A DNA stretch of 64,000 nucleotides. It comes from JBBPZK01 sp965219175. Lineage in GTDB: Bacteria > Actinomycetota > Rubrobacteria > Rubrobacterales > Rubrobacteraceae. Below the pieces are notes generated by a model, which was given only the letters and a program-made list of their open reading frames with translations, made no database searches and was not told the origin of the DNA. The stretch lies in the NCBI GenBank assembly GCA_965219175.1, contig CBDCNI010000001.1:2728001-2792000 (forward strand), read 5' to 3'. Both the position numbers and the translations under genes were made by a program. Shown here piece after piece: positions 1 through 7,799 of this stretch. Numbering within the stretch: position 1 is the first letter of the stretch; each line of letters opens with the position of its first letter.

Positions 1-245
1 GCCTGCCAGGATGGGGCGTAGAAGGTGAGATGGTGTCCGTAGAGCCTGGAGTAAACCGCCAGCTCCATGACTACTTGAAGGTCGAGGAAGGTGACCCTGG
101 AAAGGTCCACGATAACCGGCCTTCTGAGGCTTACCAGGCCGTTCAGAGACGCCTGGAGGTCTTCCACGGTCGAGAGATCAAACTCGCCCCACATCTCCAC
201 CCTCTTGTTTATTCCACTTGTTTCGAGTACCTCGATACCGTACAA
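1..245 (-). CDS. STAS-domain protein (anti-sigma factor antagonist-like), C-terminus off the left edge
   Basis: Read on the minus strand, an open frame runs from about 245 off the window edge. It encodes GEFDLSTVEDLQASL, then VIVDLSRVTFLDLQVVMELA, the beta-alpha pattern of STAS domains such as SpoIIAA. In this family the residue after the 'FLD' turn is often a phosphorylatable Ser; here the stretch reads FLDLQ, so a canonical phosphoserine is not visible. The start is taken as TTG at 245-243, preceded by GGAGGAG seven bases upstream. The gene is divergent from the ECF sigma gene at 460, so both could share the 246-459 control region. Role in a partner-switching or stress cascade is inference. 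Confidence 0.7.
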   Translation of the reverse strand, partial: MYGIEVLETSGINKRVEMWGEFDLSTVEDLQASLNGLVSLRRPVIVDLSRVTFLDLQVVMELAVYSRLYGHHLTFYAPSWQ

Positions 246-459
246 ATTCTCACTCCTCCAGAAGGTAGTAGGTTTCCACGGCGTCCCTCTTTACTCTTAT
301 GACCACCACCGAACCATTACGGTTACAGGAGCGCCGAATTTTTCTGTTGGATATCTCGAGAAAAGCCCCGAGCGTGTGCCCCGACGCGTCACCTGATCCC
401 ATCTTCTGATAGTTTACCGGCATGGTTTTGTCGCTACACCTCTCCCCGGAAAGCCTCTC

Positions 460-1041
460 TTGAGCCTGGCCGAGCGGGAGCTTTCAGTACGCGCGGCGCA
501 GGGCGACGTCTCTGCTTTCTCGCAATTGGTCCATGATCACTCCAACCTCGTATACAGGGTAGCGTCGCGGATACTTGGGGCGGACGACGCCCAGGACGCC
601 AGCCAGGAGGTTTGGGTGCGGGTGTGGCGGAGCATAAAGGACTTCAAAGGAGAGAGCGCTTTCAGCACCTGGCTGTACAGGATCACGGTTAATACGTGTC
701 TGAACACCCGGCGCAGAGAGTCTCGCCGGGAGCAGCGAGAGACTACGGATGACTTTCTCTATCTTCCCGAGCCGTCCGGTGGCGAGAACGATCCCGAGGC
801 CGCCACCCTGAGCCGGGAACGAATGGGCGAGGTTTTCGTAGCTTTGCAAGGGATACGCTCGGAGCATCGGGCGGCTCTCGTGCTACGTCACTTGGAGGGA
901 CTGGGATACGCGGAGATAGCGGAGATCATGGACGTACCGGAAGGCACGGCGAAAGGCTGGGTCTCGCGCGGCAGGACCGCCCTGCTCGTAACCCTCGTCC
1001 CGGATACAGGAGACGACATGGACAGGGATGGAGCCCTATGA
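460..1041 (+). CDS. ECF-type RNA polymerase sigma factor (sigma-70 family)
   Basis: 193 aa, the usual size of an RpoE-like extracytoplasmic-function sigma factor. Sigma region 2 is seen at about residues 20-90 (FSQLVHDHSNLVYRVASRIL, then DAQDASQEVWVRVWRSI and STWLYRITVN). Region 4 with its helix-turn-helix is at about 125-180 (LRHLEGLGYAEIAEIMDVPE, GTAKGWVSRGR). No region 1.1 or 3 is present. The TTG start at 460 has only a weak GGAAAG upstream. Its 3' end overlaps the next gene by 4 bp, the standard arrangement of a sigma gene followed by its anti-sigma gene. The target regulon probably includes its own operon, but I did not find a confident ECF promoter upstream. Confidence 0.9.
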   Translation: MSLAERELSVRAAQGDVSAFSQLVHDHSNLVYRVASRILGADDAQDASQEVWVRVWRSIKDFKGESAFSTWLYRITVNTCLNTRRRESRREQRETTDDFLYLPEPSGGENDPEAATLSRERMGEVFVALQGIRSEHRAALVLRHLEGLGYAEIAEIMDVPEGTAKGWVSRGRTALLVTLVPDTGDDMDRDGAL

Positions 1042-1391
1042 TGCCGAATAGGGAGCGTCTGGAAGTGCTGGAGAAGATCGGAGCCTACGCCGCCGGCGAA
1101 CTAGAAGGCGACGAGGCCCGCCGCACCGAGCGTCTCATACTCGAGAGTGAGGACCACAAACGTCTCGCCGAGACCTACACCAGGATGCTGGTCTTGCTCT
1201 CGGTGATGGGCCAGGAGTCACCCGAAGCGCCGGATGAAGTTATCGACCACGCTATCCGTCGGGCCTACACCTCCGCCTTCGTGCGCCAGGCCGAAACCTT
1301 CTTTAGCGGCCTGGGCCGCTCGTACCTCGACGCTTTTGTCTATTATTTGGGGCTGCGTCCCAATCGGGAGAGTTACGGAGGAGGCTTCTAG
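1038..1391 (+). CDS. Putative anti-sigma factor (degenerate zinc-finger type)
   Basis: 117 aa, coupled to the ECF sigma gene by an ATGA overlap. The N-terminal part (about residues 8-55: LEKIGAYAAGELEGDEARRTERLILESE) resembles the helical anti-sigma domain of zf-HC2 proteins, with the 'AYAxGEL' opening typical of ECF anti-sigma factors. The HxxxCxxC zinc motif is absent: the protein contains no cysteine. There is no clear transmembrane segment, so it would be a soluble regulator. Its last bases overlap the following channel gene, so sigma, regulator and channel are translationally linked. The function rests mainly on position plus weak similarity. Confidence 0.6.
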   Translation: MMPNRERLEVLEKIGAYAAGELEGDEARRTERLILESEDHKRLAETYTRMLVLLSVMGQESPEAPDEVIDHAIRRAYTSAFVRQAETFFSGLGRSYLDAFVYYLGLRPNRESYGGGF

Positions 1392-2191
1392 TGGCAGGTT
1401 ATTTGCAAGATGTAGTCCCGGCGATAGCGGACTTCGTACCCAGGCTCCTGGGCGCCGCGGTCATACTGCTCGCGACGCTGCTCGCGGCCTTCCTCCTCCA
1501 GCGACTGACGTTTCGTATCCTTGAGAGCGTCGGCCTGGACGCACTCTTCGATAGGACCGGCGCTTCTGAGTCTCTCTGGCGGCTCGGCTATAGCGGAGGT
1601 CCCTCGCGCCTCTTCGGGCTCGTCATTTTCGGGGGGACTATTCTCACCGGCCTCGCCTCCGTCCTGAGCGTCCTCGGCCTCTCCTCCCTCCAGGACACGA
1701 TGAGCCAGATCTCCACCCTCTCCGGCAAGGTCCTTATCGCCCTCACCATAATGATAGCTGGCACCATGTTCGCCGGATGGCTCTCCTCCCTGGTCGCCGC
1801 CGAAGCGGAGAGAGCCGGACTACGCGGGCAGAACATCTTCCGCCGCGTGGTCTTCATGACCATAGTCGTTATAGCAGGCCTCATCTCCGCCTCCCAACTC
1901 GGGATAGAGACTTCCATGCTGGTCCTGCTCGCCATCGTCCTGCTCGCCACCATCGGGCTCGCAGCCGCACTCACCATAGGCCAGGGCCTCGCCCAACTCT
2001 CAGGCAACATCGCCGCCGGCCGCTACGTCCAGGATGGAACCGAGATCGGGGACGTCCTCTCCGTAAACGGCGTCGAAGGCACCGTCGAAGAACTCGGCTA
2101 CGCCTCCATTACCCTCCGCTCCGAAGACGGATACCTCTACCGCATCCCGAACAGTACCCTCATCGAAACTATAGTCCGCAAACAAGCCTGA
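1391..2191 (+). CDS. MscS-family small-conductance mechanosensitive channel
   Basis: 266 aa inner-membrane protein. Hydrophobic segments occur near residues 15-38, 70-95, 110-135, 150-170 and 175-200, followed by the MscS beta domain (about 205-262: GTEIGDVLSVNGVEGTVEEL and YRIPNSTLIETIV). The GTG start lies inside the stop codon of the putative anti-sigma gene, so all three genes form one operon. MscS-like channels release solutes during hypo-osmotic shock. Placement under an ECF sigma factor suggests control by envelope or osmotic stress, which is inference. The protein is short and lacks the C-terminal alpha/beta vestibule domain of E. coli MscS. Confidence 0.85.
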   Translation: MAGYLQDVVPAIADFVPRLLGAAVILLATLLAAFLLQRLTFRILESVGLDALFDRTGASESLWRLGYSGGPSRLFGLVIFGGTILTGLASVLSVLGLSSLQDTMSQISTLSGKVLIALTIMIAGTMFAGWLSSLVAAEAERAGLRGQNIFRRVVFMTIVVIAGLISASQLGIETSMLVLLAIVLLATIGLAAALTIGQGLAQLSGNIAAGRYVQDGTEIGDVLSVNGVEGTVEELGYASITLRSEDGYLYRIPNSTLIETIVRKQA

Positions 2192-2284
2192 CAACCACCG
2201 AAAAACAACTTGAGGTACGAGGTATCACGTACCAGCGAACAGTCCGGTGGTATGAATATAGGTGCAATAAGAATATAGTTTAAG

Positions 2285-2323
2285 CTTCTCGTGGAGGACG
2301 TTACGGCCTCTACTGACGAGAAG
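2285..2323 (+). promoter_or_regulatory. Branched hairpin between the MscS gene and the acetyltransferase gene
   Basis: CTTCTCGT (2285-2292) pairs with ACGAGAAG (2316-2323), and inside it GAGG (2294-2297) pairs with CCTC (2307-2310). A short T stretch follows (2325-2328). It could terminate the ECF/MscS operon or lie in the 5' leader of the next gene. The same 2192-2355 gap also holds a smaller dyad, GGTACG (2214-2219) / CGTACC (2228-2233). Confidence 0.5.
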
Positions 2324-2355
2324 TTTTAGAAGTGCGGTTACAAGAGGAGTGGTCG

Positions 2356-5109
2356 ATGAAGAAGTCGAAGAGTGCGGACCCCGCGCACGACGTTTTGGGT
2401 TACGAGCGGCAGCCGTTGGACGCCATCTTCCGGCCCGAGACGGTCGCGGTAGTCGGGGCGACGGAGCGGGCTGGGAGTGTCGGGCGCACGATCATGTGGA
2501 ATTTGATCTCCAACCCCTTCGGCGGCACGGTCTTTCCGGTAAATAGCCGTCGCAAGAACGTACTCGGCATCAAAACATATCCGAGCGTCTCCGAGGTCCC
2601 CGCACGGGTAGACCTGGCCGTGATAGTGGCCCCCGCGCCAACCGTGCCTGGAATAATCCGGGAGTGCGTCGAGGCCGGGGTCGAGGCCGCCATCGTCATC
2701 TCCGCCGGTTTCAAGGAGACCGGACCGGAAGGCGCGGAGCTCGAGCGCCAGGTGATGGAGGAAGCCCGGAAAGGCAAGATGCGGGTACTCGGTCCGAACT
2801 GCCTCGGGGTGATGAGCCCCAACACCGGTTTCAATGCGACATTCGCCGGTGGGATAGCCCGGCCCGGCAGCGTAGGGTTTTTGAGCCAGAGCGGGGCGCT
2901 CCTGACGGCGATACTGGACCAGAGTTTTCAGGAGAACGTCGGATTCTCGGCTTTCGTGAGCGTCGGTTCGATGATGGACGTGAGCTGGGGAGATCTGATC
3001 TACTACCTCGGGGACGACCCGAAAACCAAGAGCATCGTCGTCTACATGGAGTCCGTCGGCGACGCCCGTTCCTTCCTCTCAGCAGCCCGCGAAGTCGCCC
3101 TCACCAAGCCGATCATAGTGATAAAAGCCGGCCGCACCGAAGCCGCCGGAAAAGCAGCAGCCTCCCACACCGGCTCCCTGACCGGCAGCGACGAGGTGCT
3201 CGAAGCAGCCTTCAGGCGCAGCGGCGTGCTGCGCGTAAACGAGATCTCCGAGCTGTTCAGCATGGCCGAGATCCTCGGCAAGCAGCCGCGCCCGAAGGGT
3301 CCGCGCCTCACCGTCGTCACAAACGCCGGCGGCCCCGGCGTACTCGCCACCGACGCCCTCATCGGCAGCGGCGGCGAACTCGCGGAGATCTCTACGGAGA
3401 CAATGGAAGAGCTGAACGGCTTCCTCCCCGCCCCCTGGAGCCACGGAAACCCTTTGGACGTACTCGGTGACGCCGACCCTGAGCGCTACGCAAAGACGCT
3501 CGAAACAGCCGCCGAAGACCCCGAGAGCGACGGCCTGCTCGTCATCCTCACGCCTCAGGACATGACCGACCCGACAGCCACGGCGGAGGCCCTGGCACCC
3601 TACGCCACGAGCACCGGCAAGCCAGTTTTGGCGAGCTGGATGGGCGGCTCGGAAGTAGCCGCCGGGACCTCCATCCTGAACGGAGCCGGCATCCCGACCT
3701 TCGACTACCCGGACTCAGCCGCCCACGCCTTCACCAACATGTGGCGCTACACCTACAACCTGCGCAGCATCTACGAAACCCCGGAGCTCGCGATCGACTC
3801 GGGCGGAAGCGACGTTGACCGCGAGCGGGCGCGGGAAGTAATAGACGACATCCGCGACCGGGACCGCACCATCCTGACGGAGTTCGAGGCGAAGGAACTG
3901 CTCGCCGCCTACGGCATCCCGACCGTCGAAACCCGCGTCGCCCGCAACGCTGAAGAAGCCGTAGAGCTGGCCGACGATATCGGCTACCCGGTCGTCCTAA
4001 AGCTCGACTCGGAGACGATCACCCACAAGACCGACGTCGGCGGCGTGCGGCTCAATCTCAAGGACGCCGAAGTCGTGCGCGGAGCGTACAAAGAGATGGA
4101 GTCTTCTATAAGCGAGAGTTACTCGCCGGAGGACTTCGGGGGCGTTACGGTGCAGCCGATGGTGGACCTGGACGGGTATGAGATCATAATCGGGAGCAGC
4201 CTCGACCCGCAGTTCGGGCCGGTGCTTCTCTTCGGCTCGGGCGGTTCGCTGGTCGAGGTCTACAAGGACCGGGCGCTCGCCCTGCCACCGCTCACGACGA
4301 CCCTGGCCCGCCGGATGGTCGAGCAAACGCGCATCGGTGAAGCGTTGAAGGGTGTGCGGGGGCGCTCCTCGGTTGATATGGCGGAGCTAGAGCGGTTACT
4401 CGTCCGGTTCAGCCAGCTCGTGGTGGAGCAGCCCTGGGTAAAGGAGTTGGACATCAACCCGCTGCTCGCTTCGCCGGACAGGCTGCTCGCGCTCGACGCC
4501 CGCGTCGTCCTGCACGCCCCGGATACTGAAGAGGGAGACTTGCCCCAGCCGGCGATCCGTCCTTATCCGGTCCAGTACACCAGCCGGGAGGAGATGAAAG
4601 ACGGCGAGCCGATGGTGATACGACCCATCCGGCCAGAGGACGAGCCGTTGATGATCAAATTCCACGAGTCACTTTCCGAAGAGAGCGTCTACATGCGCTA
4701 CTTCCACATGATGAACTTCGACCAGCGCACCGCCCACGAGCGACTGACCCGCATCTGCTTTATAGACTACGACCGGGAGATGGCGCTCGTAGCCGAGCGC
4801 GAAGACCCGGAGACCGGGGAACGTGAGATCATGGGCGTCGGACGCCTGAGCCGCCAGGGAGGCGCCCCCGACGAGGCGGAGTTCTCGATCCTCGTCAGCG
4901 ACCGTTTCCAGCGCCGGGGCCTCGGCACAATGCTCCTCGGCAAGCTCCTCGAAGTCGGGCGCGACGAGGGCCTGAGCCGCATCACCGCCGACATCCTCTT
5001 CGACAACGGGGCGATGCAGAAGATCAGCCGCAGGCTCGGCTTCAACCTCCGCCGCGACACCGAAGAGATGGTAATGAAGGCCGACCTCGACCTCTACCAG
5101 ACCGCTTGA
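2356..5109 (+). CDS. Fused NDP-forming acyl-CoA synthetase / GNAT protein lysine acetyltransferase (Pat-like)
   Basis: 917 aa. In order: CoA-binding Rossmann domain (about 15-110; VAVVGATERAGSVGR, AIVISAGFKETG), succinyl-CoA-ligase-like domains (about 150-440; GPNCLGVMSP, SQSGALL, ASHTGSLTG), an ATP-grasp subdomain (about 510-725; TEFEAKELLAAYGIPTV, VVLKLDSETITHKTDVGGVR) and a C-terminal GNAT domain (about 750-915; VSDRFQRRGLGTMLLGKLLE is the acetyl-CoA loop). This is the layout of PatZ/Pka enzymes that acetylate lysines, classically on acetyl-CoA synthetase. The histidine phosphorylated in true acyl-CoA synthetases is not obvious, so catalysis may be limited to acetylation. I chose ATG 2356 (GAGGAG seven bases upstream) over an in-frame GTG at 2332. 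Transcribed alone. Confidence 0.88.
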   Translation: MKKSKSADPAHDVLGYERQPLDAIFRPETVAVVGATERAGSVGRTIMWNLISNPFGGTVFPVNSRRKNVLGIKTYPSVSEVPARVDLAVIVAPAPTVPGIIRECVEAGVEAAIVISAGFKETGPEGAELERQVMEEARKGKMRVLGPNCLGVMSPNTGFNATFAGGIARPGSVGFLSQSGALLTAILDQSFQENVGFSAFVSVGSMMDVSWGDLIYYLGDDPKTKSIVVYMESVGDARSFLSAAREVALTKPIIVIKAGRTEAAGKAAASHTGSLTGSDEVLEAAFRRSGVLRVNEISELFSMAEILGKQPRPKGPRLTVVTNAGGPGVLATDALIGSGGELAEISTETMEELNGFLPAPWSHGNPLDVLGDADPERYAKTLETAAEDPESDGLLVILTPQDMTDPTATAEALAPYATSTGKPVLASWMGGSEVAAGTSILNGAGIPTFDYPDSAAHAFTNMWRYTYNLRSIYETPELAIDSGGSDVDRERAREVIDDIRDRDRTILTEFEAKELLAAYGIPTVETRVARNAEEAVELADDIGYPVVLKLDSETITHKTDVGGVRLNLKDAEVVRGAYKEMESSISESYSPEDFGGVTVQPMVDLDGYEIIIGSSLDPQFGPVLLFGSGGSLVEVYKDRALALPPLTTTLARRMVEQTRIGEALKGVRGRSSVDMAELERLLVRFSQLVVEQPWVKELDINPLLASPDRLLALDARVVLHAPDTEEGDLPQPAIRPYPVQYTSREEMKDGEPMVIRPIRPEDEPLMIKFHESLSEESVYMRYFHMMNFDQRTAHERLTRICFIDYDREMALVAEREDPETGEREIMGVGRLSRQGGAPDEAEFSILVSDRFQRRGLGTMLLGKLLEVGRDEGLSRITADILFDNGAMQKISRRLGFNLRRDTEEMVMKADLDLYQTA

Positions 5110-5113
5110 GAGC

Positions 5114-5145
5114 GTCGCGAGTGAGACTCGAGCCTCACCCGCGAC
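5114..5145. terminator. Hairpin between convergent acetyltransferase and lexA genes
   Basis: GTCGCG-A-GTGAG (5114-5125) pairs with CTCAC-C-CGCGAC (5134-5145): 11 of 12 positions pair, with an 8-base loop. It begins 5 bases after the acetyltransferase stop and lies 95 bases past the lexA stop on the other strand. No strong T tract follows on either strand, so it may be a factor-assisted or bidirectional terminator. Confidence 0.55.
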
Positions 5146-5240
5146 GAGCCATCAGCTTGTCAGCAAGAATAGAAAGCTGGACCTTTCGTCGTCCGGCTGC
5201 GAGAGGACGACCGGCGGGGGCAGGAACTTCGCTCCCGTCC

Positions 5241-5861
5241 TTACTCTCTCGGAGGATGGACCACGTAGACGACCCGTCCTTGTATCCGGAGGCTTTCGGC
5301 TGAAACGAGGATATCTTCTTCCTGGTCGTTCTCGGGTTTGAGCCTCACCCGTTCTCCTTCCCGGTACAGGCGTTTGACCGTGACCTCTTCACCACCATCG
5401 AGCAGGGCGACGATCACCGCCCCGTCCGGAGGGGTTTCGTCTTCTTCCACGAGCAGGGTATCCCCATCTTCTATACCGGCGCCGGTCATGCTCTGACCCA
5501 CTACCCGCAGCAGGTAACGGTCCTTGCCGGAGCGCGAAGAGAGAAGCTCGGCCATAAGGGAGTAGGCTTCGTCCCTGGTTTCTATGGCCTCCAGCCCGCG
5601 CCCGGCGGCGACGCGGCCGAGTAGGGGTAGCTCTCCGGCCGCCTCCCATCCCCTCTGCGTGAGCTTTATCGTGCGGATCCTATCCGCGAGCCTGCCGATG
5701 TACCCTTCTTCCTCCAACTTCAAGAGGTGATGATGCACGGTCTGCTTGCTCTTTAGCCCCACGACACGCGAGATCTCCCCAACGCTCGGGGCGACAGTCC
5801 CGTCGGCGGTCCCCTCCCGACGCGCCAGAAACTTGAGGATCTCTAATCTCTTCGGAAACAT
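5241..5861 (-). CDS. lexA: LexA-like SOS repressor (S24 autopeptidase)
   Basis: 206 aa from ATG at 5861. The N-terminal winged HTH is at about residues 3-60 (SVGEISRVVGLKSKQTVHHH). The C-terminal S24 domain has the Ala-Gly cleavage site in VAAGRG (A86-G87), nucleophile Ser124 (VVGQSMTGAGI) and the base Lys163 (VTVKRL). RecA-stimulated self-cleavage would derepress SOS genes. The frame stays open another 28 codons upstream, but conserved sequence begins at MFPKRLEILKFL. A good promoter lies upstream on this strand. I could not identify a clear SOS box in that promoter, so autoregulation is not shown. It could be a LexA paralogue. Confidence 0.85.
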   Translation of the reverse strand: MFPKRLEILKFLARREGTADGTVAPSVGEISRVVGLKSKQTVHHHLLKLEEEGYIGRLADRIRTIKLTQRGWEAAGELPLLGRVAAGRGLEAIETRDEAYSLMAELLSSRSGKDRYLLRVVGQSMTGAGIEDGDTLLVEEDETPPDGAVIVALLDGGEEVTVKRLYREGERVRLKPENDQEEDILVSAESLRIQGRVVYVVHPPRE

Positions 5862-5916
5862 CTTCCAACACCCCGCTAAACGACTCTCGACAGAACAACT
5901 TCCCCCGGCCAACGTG

Positions 5917-5945
5917 ATCTTAACGCATTTTGCCCTGGACATCAA
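5917..5945 (-). promoter_or_regulatory. Predicted promoter of lexA
   Basis: On the minus strand: -35 TTGATG (5945-5940), a 17-base spacer, -10 TAAGAT (5922-5917). Transcription would start near 5910, leaving a roughly 45-base leader before the ATG at 5861. Confidence 0.55.
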
Positions 5946-6019
5946 ACGGTCGTATGATGTAGAGTGTGTCGGACATAAAAGTTAAATAGGAAGAGGAGCG
6001 CCCCTACCCCGGTCCCTCT

Positions 6020-6055
6020 GGAGATACGCCCGGCCGCCAAGCAGAGAGTATCTCC
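6020..6055. repeat. 8-bp inverted repeat in the lexA / BTAD-regulator gap
   Basis: GGAGATAC (6020-6027) and GTATCTCC (6048-6055) are perfect reverse complements separated by 20 bases. It lies in the 319-base non-coding stretch 5862-6180 between two divergent regulators, upstream of the BTAD gene. It may be an operator or RNA hairpin. Apart from this and the lexA promoter I see nothing else in the gap. Confidence 0.45.
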
Positions 6056-6180
6056 GCCGAGGGATTTCGAGCAGGATAGAAACGCCCTTCCTCGCCCTGG
6101 ATTATACCGGGTGTTTCGAGGATTCTCACCTTCGGGTTCTGCTCCGGGCCGCTCTTCCTGTCAGGAAGGAGGTACTTGTT

Positions 6181-6984
6181 TTGGAAGGAGCAAGAGAGAT
6201 CTTCGAGAGTCGGGAGTCGTGGGAACTGTACGCGCGGCTCTTCGGGCGCTTCGAGGTCTTCGGACGTTACGGGAAGTTGGACCTGGGCAAGAACGGCAGG
6301 GCCATAGCCATCCTAAAGCGTCTGCTGGCCGAGAAGCCTCACACGGCGTCGCAGGACCTGCTCATGTACCAGCTATGGCCGGATTCGAGCCCCAGGAAAG
6401 CCCGGTGGTCGCTTAACTCGTCCGTCTACGCCCTGCGCCGTCTGATGAGTGGCTGGCCCGGAATCTCGGCGGGCTGCATCGTACTGGAGAGAGGATACTA
6501 TCGTCTCTCCCCGAGCCTGCGAATGATGTCGGACGTGGAGGAATTCGACGCCCATCGCGAGCGGGGCCGGTGGTTCGAGAGGTCGGAACGGAGGGCGGAG
6601 GAGGTCCAGGAATACGAGAGAGCTTCGAGTCTCTACACGGGCGATTACCTCGCCGAGGACCTGTACGACGACTGGACCATGATCGAACGCGAGCGTCTGG
6701 CCGGCGCATACACGAGCATCGTGGAGAGCCTCGCCCGCCACTACGCGGACTCCGGAGAACTACAGAAGAGTATCGAAGCCTGCTACAGGCTGCTCGCGAG
6801 GGAGCCCTGCCACGAGGAAAGCTACCGTTTGCTGATGCGCTGCTACGCTCGACGTGGACTGTGGAAGCAAGCGCTCCACCAGTACAGAGTGTGCGAGCAG
6901 GTACTCCACGCCACGTACGGGGCTTCTCCGGAGAGAGAGACGAAGGAACTGTACGAGCGTCTTCAGAGAGGTGAAGTCCTCTGA
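6181..6984 (+). CDS. BTAD-domain (SARP-like) transcriptional regulator
   Basis: 267 aa. Residues about 18-100 form a winged-helix DNA-binding domain of the SARP/OmpR kind (LFGRFEVFGRYGKLDLGKNG, RKARWSLNSSVYALRRLM). Residues about 110-265 are a helical bacterial transcriptional activator domain of TPR-like repeats (YTGDYLAEDLYDDW, ERERLAGAY, RLLAREPCHEESYRLLMRCY, YGASPERETKELYERL). Start is TTG 6181 with AAGGAGG eight bases upstream. No sensor, ATPase or NACHT module is attached, so this is the minimal SARP form. It is monocistronic and divergent from lexA. Its target is unknown; no biosynthetic cluster adjoins it. Confidence 0.82.
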   Translation: MEGAREIFESRESWELYARLFGRFEVFGRYGKLDLGKNGRAIAILKRLLAEKPHTASQDLLMYQLWPDSSPRKARWSLNSSVYALRRLMSGWPGISAGCIVLERGYYRLSPSLRMMSDVEEFDAHRERGRWFERSERRAEEVQEYERASSLYTGDYLAEDLYDDWTMIERERLAGAYTSIVESLARHYADSGELQKSIEACYRLLAREPCHEESYRLLMRCYARRGLWKQALHQYRVCEQVLHATYGASPERETKELYERLQRGEVL

Positions 6985-7005
6985 TCCAGGACGGTTTTGT
7001 TTGGA

Positions 7006-7773
7006 TCAGGTACCGGCGGGAGTTTCCGGCTGCTTCTCCGATTCGTCGACGACCTTGCCGTCTTTCATGCGGATGATCCGTCCGGCGAGCGCGCCCACGG
7101 TCGGGTCGTGGGTGACTATGACGAAAGTCTGACCGTTCTCCCGGTTGAGCTTCTGTATGAGGTCCAGGATCTCCGCGCTCGTCTCGGAGTCGAGGTTTCC
7201 GGTCGGCTCGTCGGCCCAGACTATAGCAGGGTGGTTGACGAGGGCGCGGGCGACCGCGACGCGCTGCTGCTGGCCGCCGGAGAGCTGGGTCGGCCGATGG
7301 TTCTCCCGGCCGGAGAGGCCGACGTCGGAGAGAGCTTCCAGGGCGCGCTCGCGGGCAGCGGAGACGCCGGAGCCGGAGACGAGCAGCGGAAGCTCGACGT
7401 TCTCGACAGCGGAGAGGACGGGCAACAGGTTGTAACTTTGAAAGACGAAGCCCATGCGGTTCGCCCGGTACTCCGTACGCCGGGCGTCGCTCATCTCGTG
7501 CAGCGGCTCGCCGTCTATGAAGATCTCCCCGCGGTCTATGGAGTCAAGGCTCGATAGAGTATTCAAGAGCGTGGTCTTGCCGCACCCCGACGGTCCCATC
7601 ACCGCCACGAGTGAACCCGGCTCGATCGAGAGACTCACACCGTCCAGGGCGTTCACGACGACCTCCTCGGTCCTGTAGCTCTTGCCGATCTCGCGCGCCT
7701 CGACTATAGGACCATCCGCAGAACCGTCCGGCGTCCGCTCCGCTTTCTCTTTATTCTTGCCTCTGGTGAACAT
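7006..7773 (-). CDS. ABC transporter ATP-binding protein (MacB/LolD type)
   Basis: 255 aa. Walker A GPSGCGKTT, Q-loop VFQSYNLLP, signature LSGGQQQRVAVARAL, Walker B IVWADEPTGNLDS and H-loop VTHD are all intact. The DEPTGNLDS form is typical of the MacB/LolD/FtsE group that energises FtsX-type permeases, and it follows such a permease gene by 26 bases on the same strand. The cytoplasmic ATPase would act as a dimer under the permease. The group performs mechanotransmission, lipoprotein release or peptide efflux; the substrate here is unknown. Confidence 0.92.
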   Translation of the reverse strand: MFTRGKNKEKAERTPDGSADGPIVEAREIGKSYRTEEVVVNALDGVSLSIEPGSLVAVMGPSGCGKTTLLNTLSSLDSIDRGEIFIDGEPLHEMSDARRTEYRANRMGFVFQSYNLLPVLSAVENVELPLLVSGSGVSAARERALEALSDVGLSGRENHRPTQLSGGQQQRVAVARALVNHPAIVWADEPTGNLDSETSAEILDLIQKLNRENGQTFVIVTHDPTVGALAGRIIRMKDGKVVDESEKQPETPAGT

Positions 7774-7799
7774 GAGCCTCCTTCAGTCTAAAAATTCTA

